A stretch of DNA of 64,000 nucleotides from Dallia pectoralis (Eukaryota > Chordata > Actinopteri > Esociformes > Umbridae). Location of the stretch: positions 2,664,643-2,728,642 of the forward strand of contig CM055753.1 of the NCBI GenBank assembly GCA_029465975.1, given 5' to 3'. Both the position numbers and the translations under genes were made by a program. The number at the start of each line of letters is the position of its first letter. Position 1 is the stretch's first letter. Positions 22,179 to 32,310 of this stretch are shown in pieces. The notes under the pieces were generated by a model. That model saw only the letters and a program-made list of their open reading frames with translations, searched no databases and was not told the DNA's origin.

Positions 22179-24525
22179 CGTCGTGGGCGACGTGGTGGCG
22201 GAGGCCATCGTGGGCGCCGTCGTGGCGGCGGCCATCGGGGCGCAGTGGCGGCGGCCATCGTGGGCGGTGTCGTGGCGGCGGCCATCGTGAGCGTAGTCGT
22301 GGCGGCGGCCATCGTGAGCGTAGTCGTGGCGGCGGCCATCGTGAGCGTAGTCGTGGCGGCGGCCATCGTGAGCGTAGTCGTGGCGGCGGCCATCGTGAGC
22401 GTAGTCGTGGCGGCGGCCATCGTGAGCGTAGTCGTGGCGGCGGCCATCGTGAGCGTAGTCGTGGCGGCGGCCATCGTGAGCGTAGTCGTGGCGGCGGCCA
22501 TCGTGAGCGTAGTCGTGGCGGCGGCCATCGTGAGCGTAGTCGTGGCGGCGGCCATCGTGAGCGTAGTCGTGGCGGCGGCCATCGTGAGCGTAGTCGTGGC
22601 GGCGGCCATCGTGAGCGTAGTCGTGGCGGCGGCCATCGTGAGCGTAGTCGTGGCGGCGGCCATCGTGAGCGTCGTCGTGGCGGCGGCCATCGTGAGCGTC
22701 GTCGTGGCGCGGCCTTCGTGGGCGGCGATGCGGCAGCCATTGTGGGCGGCGATGCGGCAGCCATTGTGGGCGGCGATGCGGCAGCCATTGTGGGCGGCGA
22801 TGCGGCAGCCATTGTGGGCGGCGATGCGGCAGCCATTGTGGGCGGCGATGCGGCAGCCATTGTGGGCGGCGATGCGGCAGCCATTAAGGGCGGCGATGCG
22901 GCAGCCATTGTGGGCGGCGATGCGGCAGCCATTGTGGGCGGCGATGCGGCAGCCATTGTGGGCGGCGATGCGGCAGCCATTGTGGGCGGCGATGCGGCAG
23001 CCATTGTGGGCGGCGATGCGGCAGCCATTGTGGGCGGCGATGCGGCAGCCATTGTGGGCGGCGATGCGGCAGCTATTGTGGGCGGCGATGCGGCAGCCAT
23101 TGTGGGCGGCGATGCGGCAGCCATTGTGGGCGGCGATGCGGCAGCCATTGTGGACACTGGCGTGACGGCGGCAGCCATCTTGGGCGCTGGCGGGACGACG
23201 GCAGCCATCTTGAGCGCTGGCGTGACGGCGGCAGCCATCTTGGGCGCTGGCGGGACGACGGCAGCCATCTTGGGCGCTGGCGTGACAGCAACAGCCATCT
23301 TGAGCGCTGGCGGGACGGCGGGAGCCATCGTGGACGCTGGCGTGACGGCGGCAGCCATCTTGGGCGCTGGCGTGACGGCAACAGCCATCTTGAGCGCCGG
23401 CGGGACGACGGCAGCCATCTTGAGCGCTGGCGGGACGGCAACAGCCATCTTGAGCGCTGGCGTGACGGCGGCAGCCATCTTGGGCGCTGGCGGGACGACG
23501 GTAGCCATCTTGGGCGCTGGCGGGACGGCAGGAGCCATCGTGGACGCTGGCGTGACGGCGGGAGCCATCGTGGGCGCTGGCGTGACGGCAACAGCCATCT
23601 TGAGCGCCGGCGGGACGACGGCAGCCATCTTGAGCGCTGGCGGGACGACGGTAGCCATCTTGGGCGCTGGCGGGACGACGGTAGCCATCTTGGGCGCTGG
23701 TGGGCCGGCGGGAGCCATCGTGGACGCTGGCGAGACGGCGGCAGCCATCTTGGGCGCTGGCGGGACGACGGCAGCCATCTTGAGCGCTGGCGGGACGACG
23801 GCAGCCATCTTGAGCGCTGGCGTGACGGCAACAGCCATCTTGAGCGCTGGCGGGACGGCGGGAGCCATCGTGGACGCTGGCGAGACGGCGGCAGCCATCT
23901 TGAGCGCTGGCGTGACGGCAGGAACCATCGTGGACGCTGGCGTGACGGCGACCATCTCAGGCGCAAGCGTGGTGGCGACCATCTCAGGCGCTGGCTCCTG
24001 TAAATCCAGCCATGTCCTCCACCACGTCCTAATAATGGCCGTGGGCTGGTCATCCAACCCCTCCGGGGGTTTTTCTGTCCCTGTCGTCGGCGGCAGAAAA
24101 GGGTCTTCCCACGGCGGGGGTAGTGGCTGTAGCTCCAGGGGTTTTCCTCCCCCTGTCTGCAGCCCCGGAGCAGTGGGTGGCCGTTCCTGCAGCACCAGGA
24201 CCGTGGGTGTTCTCTCCGCGGTCCTCCCGGAACACCTCCTTAGCTCCCCCCCAAAAACCTTCTTGGGACGCCTTCGGGGTGCCCTCTTGCCTTCCTCCGG
24301 GAAGGACCGCGGACCCGATGTAATCAGCCCTGATAGCTGCATAGGTGGCTCATACCCGAAGTAAGCACGGAGGCGCCTATACTCCTCTTCGGGCGTCTCC
24401 GGCTTACCCCAGTCCCACTGCTCCGTGGGTTGACGGTGAGCTTCATACCTCGGAGCGCTATAGCTTGCCCCTCCGAGGAATCCACTCACCGTCCGGTTCT
24501 GCGGGCTTCTTGGGTGGCTTCGCAT
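22168..24525 (-). CDS. repetitive internal ORF of the LTR element (785 aa, no known domain)
   Basis: The ATG lies 2 nt downstream of the 5' LTR. Residues 1 to about 185 are non-repetitive: MRSHPRSPQNRT, ETPEEEYRRLRAYFGYEPPM, basic GKRAPRRRPKKVFGG, and a Pro-rich stretch. The rest is tandem: about 28 ten-residue units of the PPALKMAAVV type, then about 18 eight-residue TMAAASPP units. Near 22,705 one base is missing relative to neighbouring units (CGTGGCGCGGCC against CGTGGCGGCGGCC). The remainder therefore reads RWPPPRLRS instead of the MAAATTTLT seen in the alternative frame (21,980-22,690). No capsid, zinc knuckle or enzyme motif is visible. It may be a gag-like relic, a structural filler or untranslated; function unknown. 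Confidence 0.4.
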   Translation of the reverse strand: MRSHPRSPQNRTVSGFLGGASYSAPRYEAHRQPTEQWDWGKPETPEEEYRRLRAYFGYEPPMQLSGLITSGPRSFPEEGKRAPRRRPKKVFGGELRRCSGRTAERTPTVLVLQERPPTAPGLQTGGGKPLELQPLPPPWEDPFLPPTTGTEKPPEGLDDQPTAIIRTWWRTWLDLQEPAPEMVATTLAPEMVAVTPASTMVPAVTPALKMAAAVSPASTMAPAVPPALKMAVAVTPALKMAAVVPPALKMAAVVPPAPKMAAAVSPASTMAPAGPPAPKMATVVPPAPKMATVVPPALKMAAVVPPALKMAVAVTPAPTMAPAVTPASTMAPAVPPAPKMATVVPPAPKMAAAVTPALKMAVAVPPALKMAAVVPPALKMAVAVTPAPKMAAAVTPASTMAPAVPPALKMAVAVTPAPKMAAVVPPAPKMAAAVTPALKMAAVVPPAPKMAAAVTPVSTMAAASPPTMAAASPPTMAAASPPTIAAASPPTMAAASPPTMAAASPPTMAAASPPTMAAASPPTMAAASPPTMAAASPPTMAAASPPLMAAASPPTMAAASPPTMAAASPPTMAAASPPTMAAASPPTMAAASPPTMAAASPPTKAAPRRRSRWPPPRRRSRWPPPRLRSRWPPPRLRSRWPPPRLRSRWPPPRLRSRWPPPRLRSRWPPPRLRSRWPPPRLRSRWPPPRLRSRWPPPRLRSRWPPPRLRSRWPPPRLRSRWPPPRLRSRWPPPRLRSRWPPPRLRSRWPPPRHRPRWPPPLRPDGRRHDGAHDGLRHHVAHDGGL
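22249..22708. repeat. 27 bp array (b), about 17 copies
   Basis: The unit is GGCGGCGGCCATCGTGAGCG plus TAGTCGT. It is very homogeneous; the last two units change TAGT to TCGT. Confidence 0.95.
22717..23151. repeat. 24 bp array (c), about 18 copies
   Basis: The unit is GGCGGCGATGCGGCAGCCAT plus TGTG. One unit has TTAAGG instead of TTGTGG at about 22,885. Confidence 0.95.
23152..23996. repeat. 30 bp array (d), about 28 copies
   Basis: The unit has GCTGGCGGGACGACGGCAGC followed by CATCTTGGGC. It is more varied than arrays b and c, with alternating CATCTTG and CATCGTG cores. Confidence 0.95.
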
Positions 24526-24527
24526 TC

Positions 24528-24902
24528 TGTAACGATGCTGGATGGGTGTAGTGCAGGTTGAGCCAAGTGCAGAGCCGTAGGATCCGTTTAACGGGTATTA
24601 TTTAATGACAAACACAAAACAAACCGTAAACGGCGAAAAGACTATACTGTGAAATGAAATCAAAGTGCGCATATAGCGTCTTATACAAAATGTTCAATAA
24701 CAACAGTAAATATCCCCACTCACCTCTAAAGCAACCGTGACATACAAACAATGCGAAGCAACGAGTGCACTGCTCGCGACCCTCTTATATCCCATTGATT
24801 AAAAGTGCAAACAGCCGTGAGACAAACGTAAACACGGAAGTGAAACAAGGAAGTGCATCACCGAAATGTAAGTGTAGCAACGCCACCACACCAATCGTGA
24901 CA
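24528..24902 (-). repeat. 5' LTR of the minus-strand element
   Basis: 375 bp, reading identical to 21,503-21,877. Its TATA-like motif is at about 24,782-24,792, placing the expected transcription start inside the LTR and transcription leftward into the array-bearing open frame. Confidence 0.9.
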
Positions 24903-24980
24903 CAGACCAGGTGCCAGACCTGTCAGAGAAGAACAGGACCAATATATATATATTGGACAACAGAAGATTAGAAATACAGG

Positions 24981-25248
24981 GCCCCATTGGAAATGCACGG
25001 CACCATTGGAAATGCGTGGCCCCATTGGAAATGCATGGCCCCATTGGAAATGCATGGCCCCATTGGAAATGCATGGCCCCATTGGAAATGAATGGCACCA
25101 TTGGGAATACATGGCCCCATTGGAAATGAATGGCACCATTGGGAATACATGGCCCCATTGGAAATGAATGGCACCATTGGGAATACATGGCCCCATTGGA
25201 AATGAATGGCACCATTGGGAATACATGGCCCCATTGGAAATGCATGGG
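24981..25248. repeat. 19 bp minisatellite inside the Tc1 remnant, about 14 copies
   Basis: The unit is CCCCATTGGAAATGCATGG, later alternating with CACCATTGGGAATACATGG (38 bp dimer). It sits where related Tc1 transposases read ATTGGAAAAACGTTGCCTGG before GTCTGATG. That phrase closely resembles the unit, so the array looks like local expansion of transposase codons. Confidence 0.9.
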
Positions 25249-25705
25249 CCGGTCTGATGTGTTTACATTTCTGCTGGGACATTCAGATGGTCGGGTCAGC
25301 CTGTGGCATAAACAACATGAAAGCACAGATCCCTCCTGCCTTGTCTCGACAGTTCAGACTGGTGATGGTGGTGTGATTGTATGGGGGATATTATATTCTA
25401 GTACCAATTCAGCCCAGTTAAAATGCCACAGCCGGGCCCATCTCGTTATGTCCACGGTGGATAATGGGCCGTGTCACAAAGCTCACATCGCCTCAGACAG
25501 GTTTCCGGAACATGACAACGTGCGCGGCGTACTCAAATGGCCTCCCCAGTCACCAGATCTAAATCCAATAGAGCACCTTTGGGATCCGGGGGACCGGGAG
25601 ATTTGCATGATGGATGTGCAGCCAGGAAATCTGCCGCACCCGTTTAATCTACGCGTCGTAGAATTAAAGCAGGAACAGGTCGGACCCGGTACCAGGGTGG
25701 TGTAG

Positions 25706-26619
25706 CTAATGAGTTGCCAGTGTGTGTGTGTATGTACTGCTAAAGATGGAGGCTAAGTCGCTACCCAGACACCATTTCAAGATCTAGAACTCATTAACCA
25801 GATTTCCACCAAAGATTCCTCATGTACTTTACTCAGTACTCATGTACTCATATACATTTTCACATCCGGTAAATAAACTGAAAATTGTGTATAATGTCTG
25901 TGATTGTTGAATGTGACTGATTGCGTTAACGTAATCAAATCCAAGCATATTTTGTGTGATAATTGTTAGTTTTGTATTTTGCTGCAGTTAGCCAATCTGA
26001 CTGACATTTCTCTGACAAGTCACATAGTGTACCCTGCTTCTACTGCATGTATTTCGATGACCACATCGAAGCTATTTGCTACAAGAGTTGGAACTGTTGT
26101 TTCTAAGTTTCATCACATTATTGAACAGAGCTCAAGTGTATTGTCATGTTTAACTGAAAACCTCATCTTTAGTCTGCTGTTAAACATAACATTTTAATTC
26201 TTTCTTGTTTAATCTTGTCTAGTTTCTTTCTATAAAATCATATATCTGAGTTGGCCTGTGTAAGCCACCATTGATGTGAATTTACAGGGAGTTAAATTAT
26301 AGGCTATGTAACTGCATGAACTAAGGCTTTGGTCTTAAACTAGCTTAACAGATAATAATAACTTGCTCTTTCGACTAGATATGCAGCTAAATTACAGTAC
26401 GTGGAATGTGACTAAATAAAAGTGTTACATAGCTATAATACAACTTCAAATGTGATTACATTACCAATTCCCAGACTAACAGGATTATTGTATACAGTGG
26501 AGTGCTCTTCAGAAGGGAAAAGGACAAAAAATGTCCCTGTTAAGATCTGTGTTGTTACAACAAAAAATGTGTGTCACCAGTAATAACCTTCTTTCTTCTC
26601 TTTTACCCTGTACAAATCG
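25706..26619. other. unannotated intergenic stretch
   Basis: AT-rich. No gene or repeat is recognised, apart from a short TG run near 25,721. Confidence 0.4.
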
Positions 26620-27063
26620 TCCACTTAACTACCACCAAAGCACCCCCAGACCAACACATTGCCTCCATCATGCTTGACAGATGACGTCAAGCACTCCTCC
26701 TCCATCTTGTATTTTAGTGTGCGTTGCACTTTGGAATCCACACACCTCAAACTTAGACGCATCTGCCAATACCATTTTTCCAATCTTCCTCTGTCCAGTG
26801 TAGCAGGCACTATTATCTGAAGCTGCCTAGTTTAGAACATGTTGAGCTGCATGTTTCTTAAAGTAGACTCTCTAATGTATTTGTCCTCTTGCTCTGTTGT
26901 GAACCGGGGCCTCCTAGGCATCTTTCTATTCTGGTTAGAGCCCGTTTGTTCTGTTCTGAAGGGAGTGGTACACAGCGCAGCGCACTACAAGAATAGCCTT
27001 TATTTTTCAGCTCAAGAATAGACTGACACATTTCAGGAGATAGGTATGTGTTTCTGGACATTT
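26620..27063 (-). pseudogene. Tc1-like transposase fragment, second family
   Basis: The minus strand starts with MSRNTYLSPEMCQSILELKN, the usual N-terminal helix-turn-helix start of a fish Tc1 family. It later shows EECLTSSVKHDGGNVLVWG, the segment before the second catalytic Asp. The intervening DNA-binding and first catalytic regions are deleted or scrambled and the C-terminal third is absent. Inactive remnant. Confidence 0.75.
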
Positions 27064-28727
27064 TGAGCCATCAAACAAACCACAATTGCTGATGCTCCAG
27101 ATACTCACTGGTCGAAACCTCTTATTGCTTTAATAAAAAAATAAAGAATGTAACGATTGTGGTACAGGCAATAGTGACATTTCATATGCTCTTTAGGTTT
27201 TCCAATCATGACTATCCATTTCCATTACAGATATCAACAACAGACACAATTACGGGCGCAATATGATCAGATCGAAACACACCCCTAATGGCAGCTTGTT
27301 GATCTTGAGGTGACGGTTGACATGTTTCTGTCAACCAGAAACATGTCGCCACCTAGGTGTCAAAAGTGGGGAATGGAGAAATGTAGCTCTGTTATCCACA
27401 TAGCAATTATAGAAGAGTCCATTTCTGTTGGGCAGAGCCAGGAAACTCGGTTTACAAAGATAAGAGGGCATAGAACCAACCCCTGGGAAATGTCAGTAGT
27501 GACAGTCAGTGACAGCACTCACTACGTTTAGAAAAGGAAAGACAGAAAAGGTTCCGGTCTGTAGTTCAGGTTAAGGCACGGGTTGCTGGTGCAATTTTAT
27601 ATTTATTTACTATTAATTTTAGAAAAATATATTTGGAAATTGACCAATCATATCAGCATTTTCACTGTGCCAAGTATAAACATTTAGCTGAGTGCGTGAA
27701 TTTGTAACGTGTGTGTTACATTGGTTTTAACACATTTCTGATGATTGAGACATTAGCTGACAATCTCAAAAACACCAGAGTATATGTTTTCCTGTGCCCA
27801 AAATGCATGCGTTGCTTTATTGTATAGGTTAACTCTCCGGTGAGTAGTCATTAAATCGTAACTCAGCGAGGGCGGCTTAGACAGCCTTGTGGTGAATTTG
27901 AACGGCTGCCAATGGCACATTCTAAGCCCCTGTTACCTGTTTCCCCCAGTAGACGGGCGTGACCATTGTGAAATGTCAATTAGGATCTAGGAGAAATTCC
28001 GGTACATTCTCCGTTTAATCTGCCTAGCCGGGGCTATTAATAAACATTATCACCACTCTAAAATGCATCGAGGGATAATTTCACATTGCTTCTAGACTCG
28101 CAATTTGTTTTCGCAACAACAGGTGATTGAAATGTAGTCCGGCTGTCCTTTTCAACGTTTAATTAATTGTATACATTATAAAAAGTGATGTCTGTGAAGG
28201 TGTCTGGAAGACATTTTTATTTAGGATTTTTTCTAATCAAATTGCTGTATGTATGTATTATGATACTTTCTGGAAGTATTTTGACGAACAGAACCATATC
28301 AGTGTCTGTCCCAGAGATTGTGTCTTGTACTCCTGTTGATATCCCAGTCATCAGCAGACAGCATTCATGCAAGTGCACATATATTATGATGAAACGGCAA
28401 ATACATTTACAAAAAAATGACAAACAAATATGCAAATAATACCAACAATTGCACAAAACAAAAGTATGTGAAGTGTTGGTCCTATGTGTTATTAGAAATA
28501 AAAGTCCAAGAAACTTTCCACACACTCATATCGGAATTCTCTGTCATGGGTGAAATTTATCGATTAAGGACTAATGAATTTAAATGACATTTAACCAATG
28601 TTAAATAATTGAAATTGTTTTTATGTTACCTTCTTGTGTATTCGGTTTTGTGGTTCAAGCATTTTATGTAGCATATTCATTTATTTATATATGTCACCAA
28701 AACATAAATATATATGTACATTTATTT
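27064..28727. other. unannotated intergenic stretch
   Basis: No gene seen. Near 27,080-27,130, GCTGATGCTCCAGATACTC and TTATTGCTTTAAT are probably Tc1 terminal debris belonging to the neighbour. Confidence 0.35.
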
Positions 28728-30103
28728 GTCATGACATATGGTTACGACACTATTATAACAGTTCATGACATATGGTTACGACACTATTATAACAGTTCAT
28801 GACATATGGTTACGACACTATTATAACAGGTCATGACATATGGTTACGACACTATTATAACAGTTCATGACATATGGTTACGACACTATTATAACAGGTC
28901 ATGACATATGGTTACAACACTATTATAACAGGTCATGACATATGGTTACGACACTATTATAACAGGTCATGACGTATGGTTACGACACTATTATAACAGT
29001 TCATGACATATGGTTACGACACTATTATAACAGGTCATGACATATGGTTACGACACTATTATAACAGGTCATAACATATGGTTACGACACTATTATAACA
29101 GTTCATGACATATGGTTACGACACTATTATAACAGGTCATGACATATGGTTACAACACTATTATAACAGGTCATGACATATGGTTACGACACTATTATAA
29201 CAAGTCATGACGTATGGTTACGACACTATTATAACAGGTCATGACATATGGTTACGGCACTATTATAACAGGTCATGACATATGGTTACGGCACTATTAT
29301 AACAGGTCATGACATATGGTTACGGCACTATTATAACAGGTCATGACGTATGGTTACGACACTATTATAACAGGTCATGACATATGGTTACGACACTATT
29401 ATAACAGTTCATGACATATGGTTACGGCACTATTATAACAGGTCATGACATATGGTTACGGCACTATTATAACAGGTCATGACGTATGGTTACGGCACTA
29501 TTATAACAGGTCATGACGTATGGTTACGACACTATTATAACAGGTCATGACATATGGTTACGACACTATTATAACAGGTCATGACATATGGTTACGACAC
29601 TATTATAACAGGTCATAACATATGGTTACGACACTATTATAACAGTTCATGACATATGGTTACGACACTATTATAACAGGTCATGACATATGGTTACAAC
29701 ACTATTATAACAGGTCATGACATATGGTTACGACACTATTATAACAAGTCATGACGTATGGTTACGACACTATTATAACAGGTCATGACATATGGTTACG
29801 GCACTATTATAACAGGTCATGACATATGGTTACGGCACTATTATAACAGGTCATGACATATGGTTACGGCACTATTATAACAGGTCATGACGTATGGTTA
29901 CGACACTATTATAACAGGTCATGACATATGGTTACGACACTATTATAACAGTTCATGACATACGGTTACGGCACTATTATAACAGGTCATGACATATGGT
30001 TACGACACTATTATAACAGGTCATGACATATGGTTACGGCACTATTATAACAGGTCATGACATATGGTTACGGCACTATTATAACAGGTCATGACATATG
30101 GTT
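28728..30103. repeat. 34 bp minisatellite, about 40 copies
   Basis: The unit is GTCATGACATATGGTTACGA plus CACTATTATAACAG. Variant positions (GACGTA, ACAACAC, ACGGCAC, AAGTC, GTCATAAC) recur in the same order 544 bp apart (29,067 and 29,611), which is 16 units. This is a recent block duplication. There are no spacers, so it is not a CRISPR array. Confidence 0.97.
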
Positions 30104-30959
30104 GTAATAAGTGTTGCCAAATGTGTTGAGGAAATAATATGTTAGTCAAATGTTAGTTTTATGAGACAGAATCAGCTGCCACTTTAATCCAGTAAATTGA
30201 GTGCATACTATTTGTGCGTGTACATGAACCAACAACCTCTGTATTTCTAGCACCAGGCTGTCAACAACTGAGATACAACTGACTAAGCGAGGAAAAAAGA
30301 GACTAAACCTTACACTAATATTTTATTCACAGCACTGTTTGTTTTCTGGACCCAAACTTAGAAATCACCATCACCATCAGTGTGTATAGCTACTAGATGT
30401 TACCATACATCATTTCAAAGCACTTTGTCTTAAAATACATCACTGGGACAGAGGGATTTGTGAAAATCACATTTACGGTTGTCTAAAGCTTGTCACAGAT
30501 CTGCAATTTTGTTTAACAAGTGCGTGAGAGGATATCTCTTGAGAGAAGAAAACACAATTGCATTTCAAAGGAAAAACGGATTTAGAAAGAAATACCTTTT
30601 AAGGCGCAAAAAAAAGAAAGCCAATGATTTTATTGTTGTTTGACAGTTTCTTTTATTCAACCTCAAAACACATAATTTTTTGTGGTGGGATTTTACTGGG
30701 GTTGAACAACACAGCTGTGCAGAGTTGGTTTGAACTTTACACAAATCAAACAATGTGTTTTTCTTTCATGTGCTTTGTTTTACAACCGGTCTCGACAATC
30801 GGTGAAATGCTGCAATTTGGATGTTTTCCAAGACACACCAAAAAGTGATGTGTGTGTGTGTGTGTGTGTACATAGTCTCGAGGGTTCATATGATCAATAT
30901 CAGTAATCATCAAACCCTAAAGAAGCTAGAAAGAGAAATGTCAAACACATTACATAGAC
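30104..30959. other. unannotated intergenic stretch
   Basis: Nothing recognised. A short TG run lies at 30,848-30,868. Confidence 0.4.
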
Positions 30960-31136
30960 CAGTGGTTCCCAACCAGGGGTACTAGGCCCCCGGGGGGTAC
31001 TTCACCTTTCTGTAGTGGTTATTTGAAAACACTCATGACACCGTAGGCTCACCAGTGAAGTTATCATGAGGGGGTACTCCAAGAAGAGCGAAATCCTGTC
31101 TGTGGCACAGAAAACGAAAAAGGTTTGGAGTCGCTG
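30960..31136. mobile_element. small hAT-type MITE, 177 bp
   Basis: The left end is CAGTGGTTCCCAACC. The right end GGTTTGGAGTCGCTG is its inverted partner with about four mismatches. CAGTGGTTCCC is a typical hAT terminus. The 8 bp flanks (ACATAGAC and CCGTAAGC) do not match, so the insertion is old or the ends are eroded. No coding content. Confidence 0.55.
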
Positions 31137-31630
31137 CCGTAAGCATGTTGCCGTTTCGCTAACGCGCGGCCGAGACGGCACTTGAATAGCAACGACATCT
31201 GTTGACTTGAGGAACGTAGCACAACTGTGGCCTGTATGTCTTTAGAAAAACCTGACAGATGCTTGATTTAGTCAGATCCAAAGAGTGCAAGTGACATACA
31301 CTAATGAGCCAAAACCACTTGTCAAATATGCTGTTGGTCCTCCTCGTGCCGCCCGAACAGCGCCGGCCCCGTGAGGCGTGGACGCTAAAAGACCCCCCAA
31401 GGTGGCATGTGGCATCTGGAACTAAGACATTTGCAGCAGATCCTTCAAGTCCTGTTAGCGGATCGGACGTATTTGTTATTCACGTCCCTCAATTGATAAT
31501 CCTGTTGAAAGTGGCCGCTGCCGTTCTGAGAATGCTGTTGTCGTGAAGGTCCCAGAGGTTAACAGCAACGTTTTGGTGGTTGGCACCTGTCAAGTTGGTC
31601 CTTCGGTTTGTTGTTTGTCCCTTCCTGGAG

Positions 31631-31842
31631 CACTGTTGTTGTGTACCCACCAATGCTGACAGGGAGCACCCCACACACTGTTGTACCCACCCCCTGCTGA
31701 CAGGGAGCACCCCACACACTGTTGTACCCACCCCCTGCTGACAGGGAGCACCCCACACACTGTTGTACCCACCCCCTGCTGACAGGGAGCACCCCACACA
31801 CTATTGTACCCACCCCCTGCTGACAGGGAGCCCCCCACACAC
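31631..31842. repeat. 41 bp array, left block
   Basis: About 5 units of CTGTTGTACCCACCCCCTGC plus TGACAGGGAGCACCCCACACA. It opens with a variant unit TGTTGTTGTGTACCCACCAATGC. On the minus strand the unit resembles the Tc1 codons around VGCSRYAVVSTYQ, suggesting self-derived expansion. Confidence 0.9.
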
Positions 31843-32310
31843 TGGAAGAGGTGTTAGTGAGGCCAGAATGGGCTGCATTCTGGTCTGTGTGGGTCCTAAC
31901 GCCCGAGTATAGTGACGGGGACACTATACTGTCAAAAAGCACCGTCCTTCGGATGAGACGTTAAACCGAGGCCTTGACTCTCTGTGGTCATTAAAAACCC
32001 CAGGATGCCCATCGATAAAGAGTACGGGTGTAACCCCGGCATCCTGGCCAAATCTGCCCCTTGTCCTCTGTCCATCATGGCCACCTAATCATCCCCATAT
32101 ATACACTAATTGGCTTCATCATTACCGTCTCCTCTCCACCAGTAAGCTGGTGTGCGTTCTGGCGCAATATGGCTGCCGTCACGTCATCCAGGTGGATGCT
32201 GCACATTGGTGGTGGTTGAGGAGATTCCCCCTTTCATGTAAAAGCGCTTTGAGTTCCCAGGAAGAAAAGCGCTATATAAATGTAATGAATTATTATTATT
32301 ATTAATTATT
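31843..32310 (+). mobile_element. SINE-like retroposon with L2-type tail
   Basis: The interior contains AGCACCGTCCTTCGGATGAG, ACGTTAAACCGAGGCC, CTCTGTGGTCATTAAAAACC, GGGTGTAACCCCGGCATCC and TGGCCACCTAATCATCCCC. This landmark order is familiar from fish SINE-like repeats. It ends AAGCGCTTTGAGTTCCC and GAAAAGCGCTATATAAATG, then a TTATTA tail. No clear A/B-box promoter or target duplication was found. Confidence 0.65.

Larger units (their letters stand above)
21503..24902 (-). mobile_element. young non-autonomous LTR retrotransposon with internal arrays
   Basis: Two direct repeats of exactly 375 bp read as identical by eye and bound a 2,650 bp interior. The 5 bp CAGAC flanks it on both sides (21,498-21,502 and 24,903-24,907). 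Orientation is minus: LTRs start TGTCACGATTGG and end CATCGTTACA, with TATAAGAG and ATTAAA motifs inside. A purine-rich tract next to the lower LTR fits a polypurine tract. There is no protease, reverse transcriptase, RNase H or integrase, so mobility would need proteins supplied in trans. No TGG-type primer-binding site follows the upstream LTR; the open frame begins 2 nt after it. Identical LTRs imply a recent insertion. The interior is strikingly GC- and CpG-rich against AT-rich surroundings. Confidence 0.9.
21150..25705 (+). pseudogene. Tc1-like transposase, decayed and interrupted
   Basis: Tc1/mariner-type DDE transposase remnant. The 5' part at 21,240-21,502 keeps GGTGCCAGATTTGCTGGTTT and AAAGGCAACAGTA...CAAATAACTACTC. 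The LTR element 21,503-24,902 is inserted next. The frame resumes at 24,908 (CAGGTGCCAGACCTGTCAG), is broken again by a 19 bp array, and continues from about 25,249 to 25,650. There the protein shows GHSDGRVSLWHKQHESTDP, DNGPCHKAHIAS (second catalytic Asp) and WPPQSPDLNPIEHLWD (Tc1 third acidic position). There are internal deletions between GGIVWG-like sequence and DNGPCHKA, and missing bases near the 3' end. The 5' part includes a three-fold 33 bp duplication at about 21,150-21,245. Confidence 0.8.

Noticed and set aside
21740..24364. 874-residue plus-strand ORF across the LTR element
   Set aside because: It begins inside the 3' LTR and is antisense to the element. Length comes from GC-rich arrays whose periods (24, 27, 30) are multiples of three and leave several frames open.
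28728..30103. Regular 34 bp direct repeats resembling a CRISPR array
   Set aside because: Units are contiguous without spacers, in a clearly eukaryotic context with no cas genes. It is a minisatellite.
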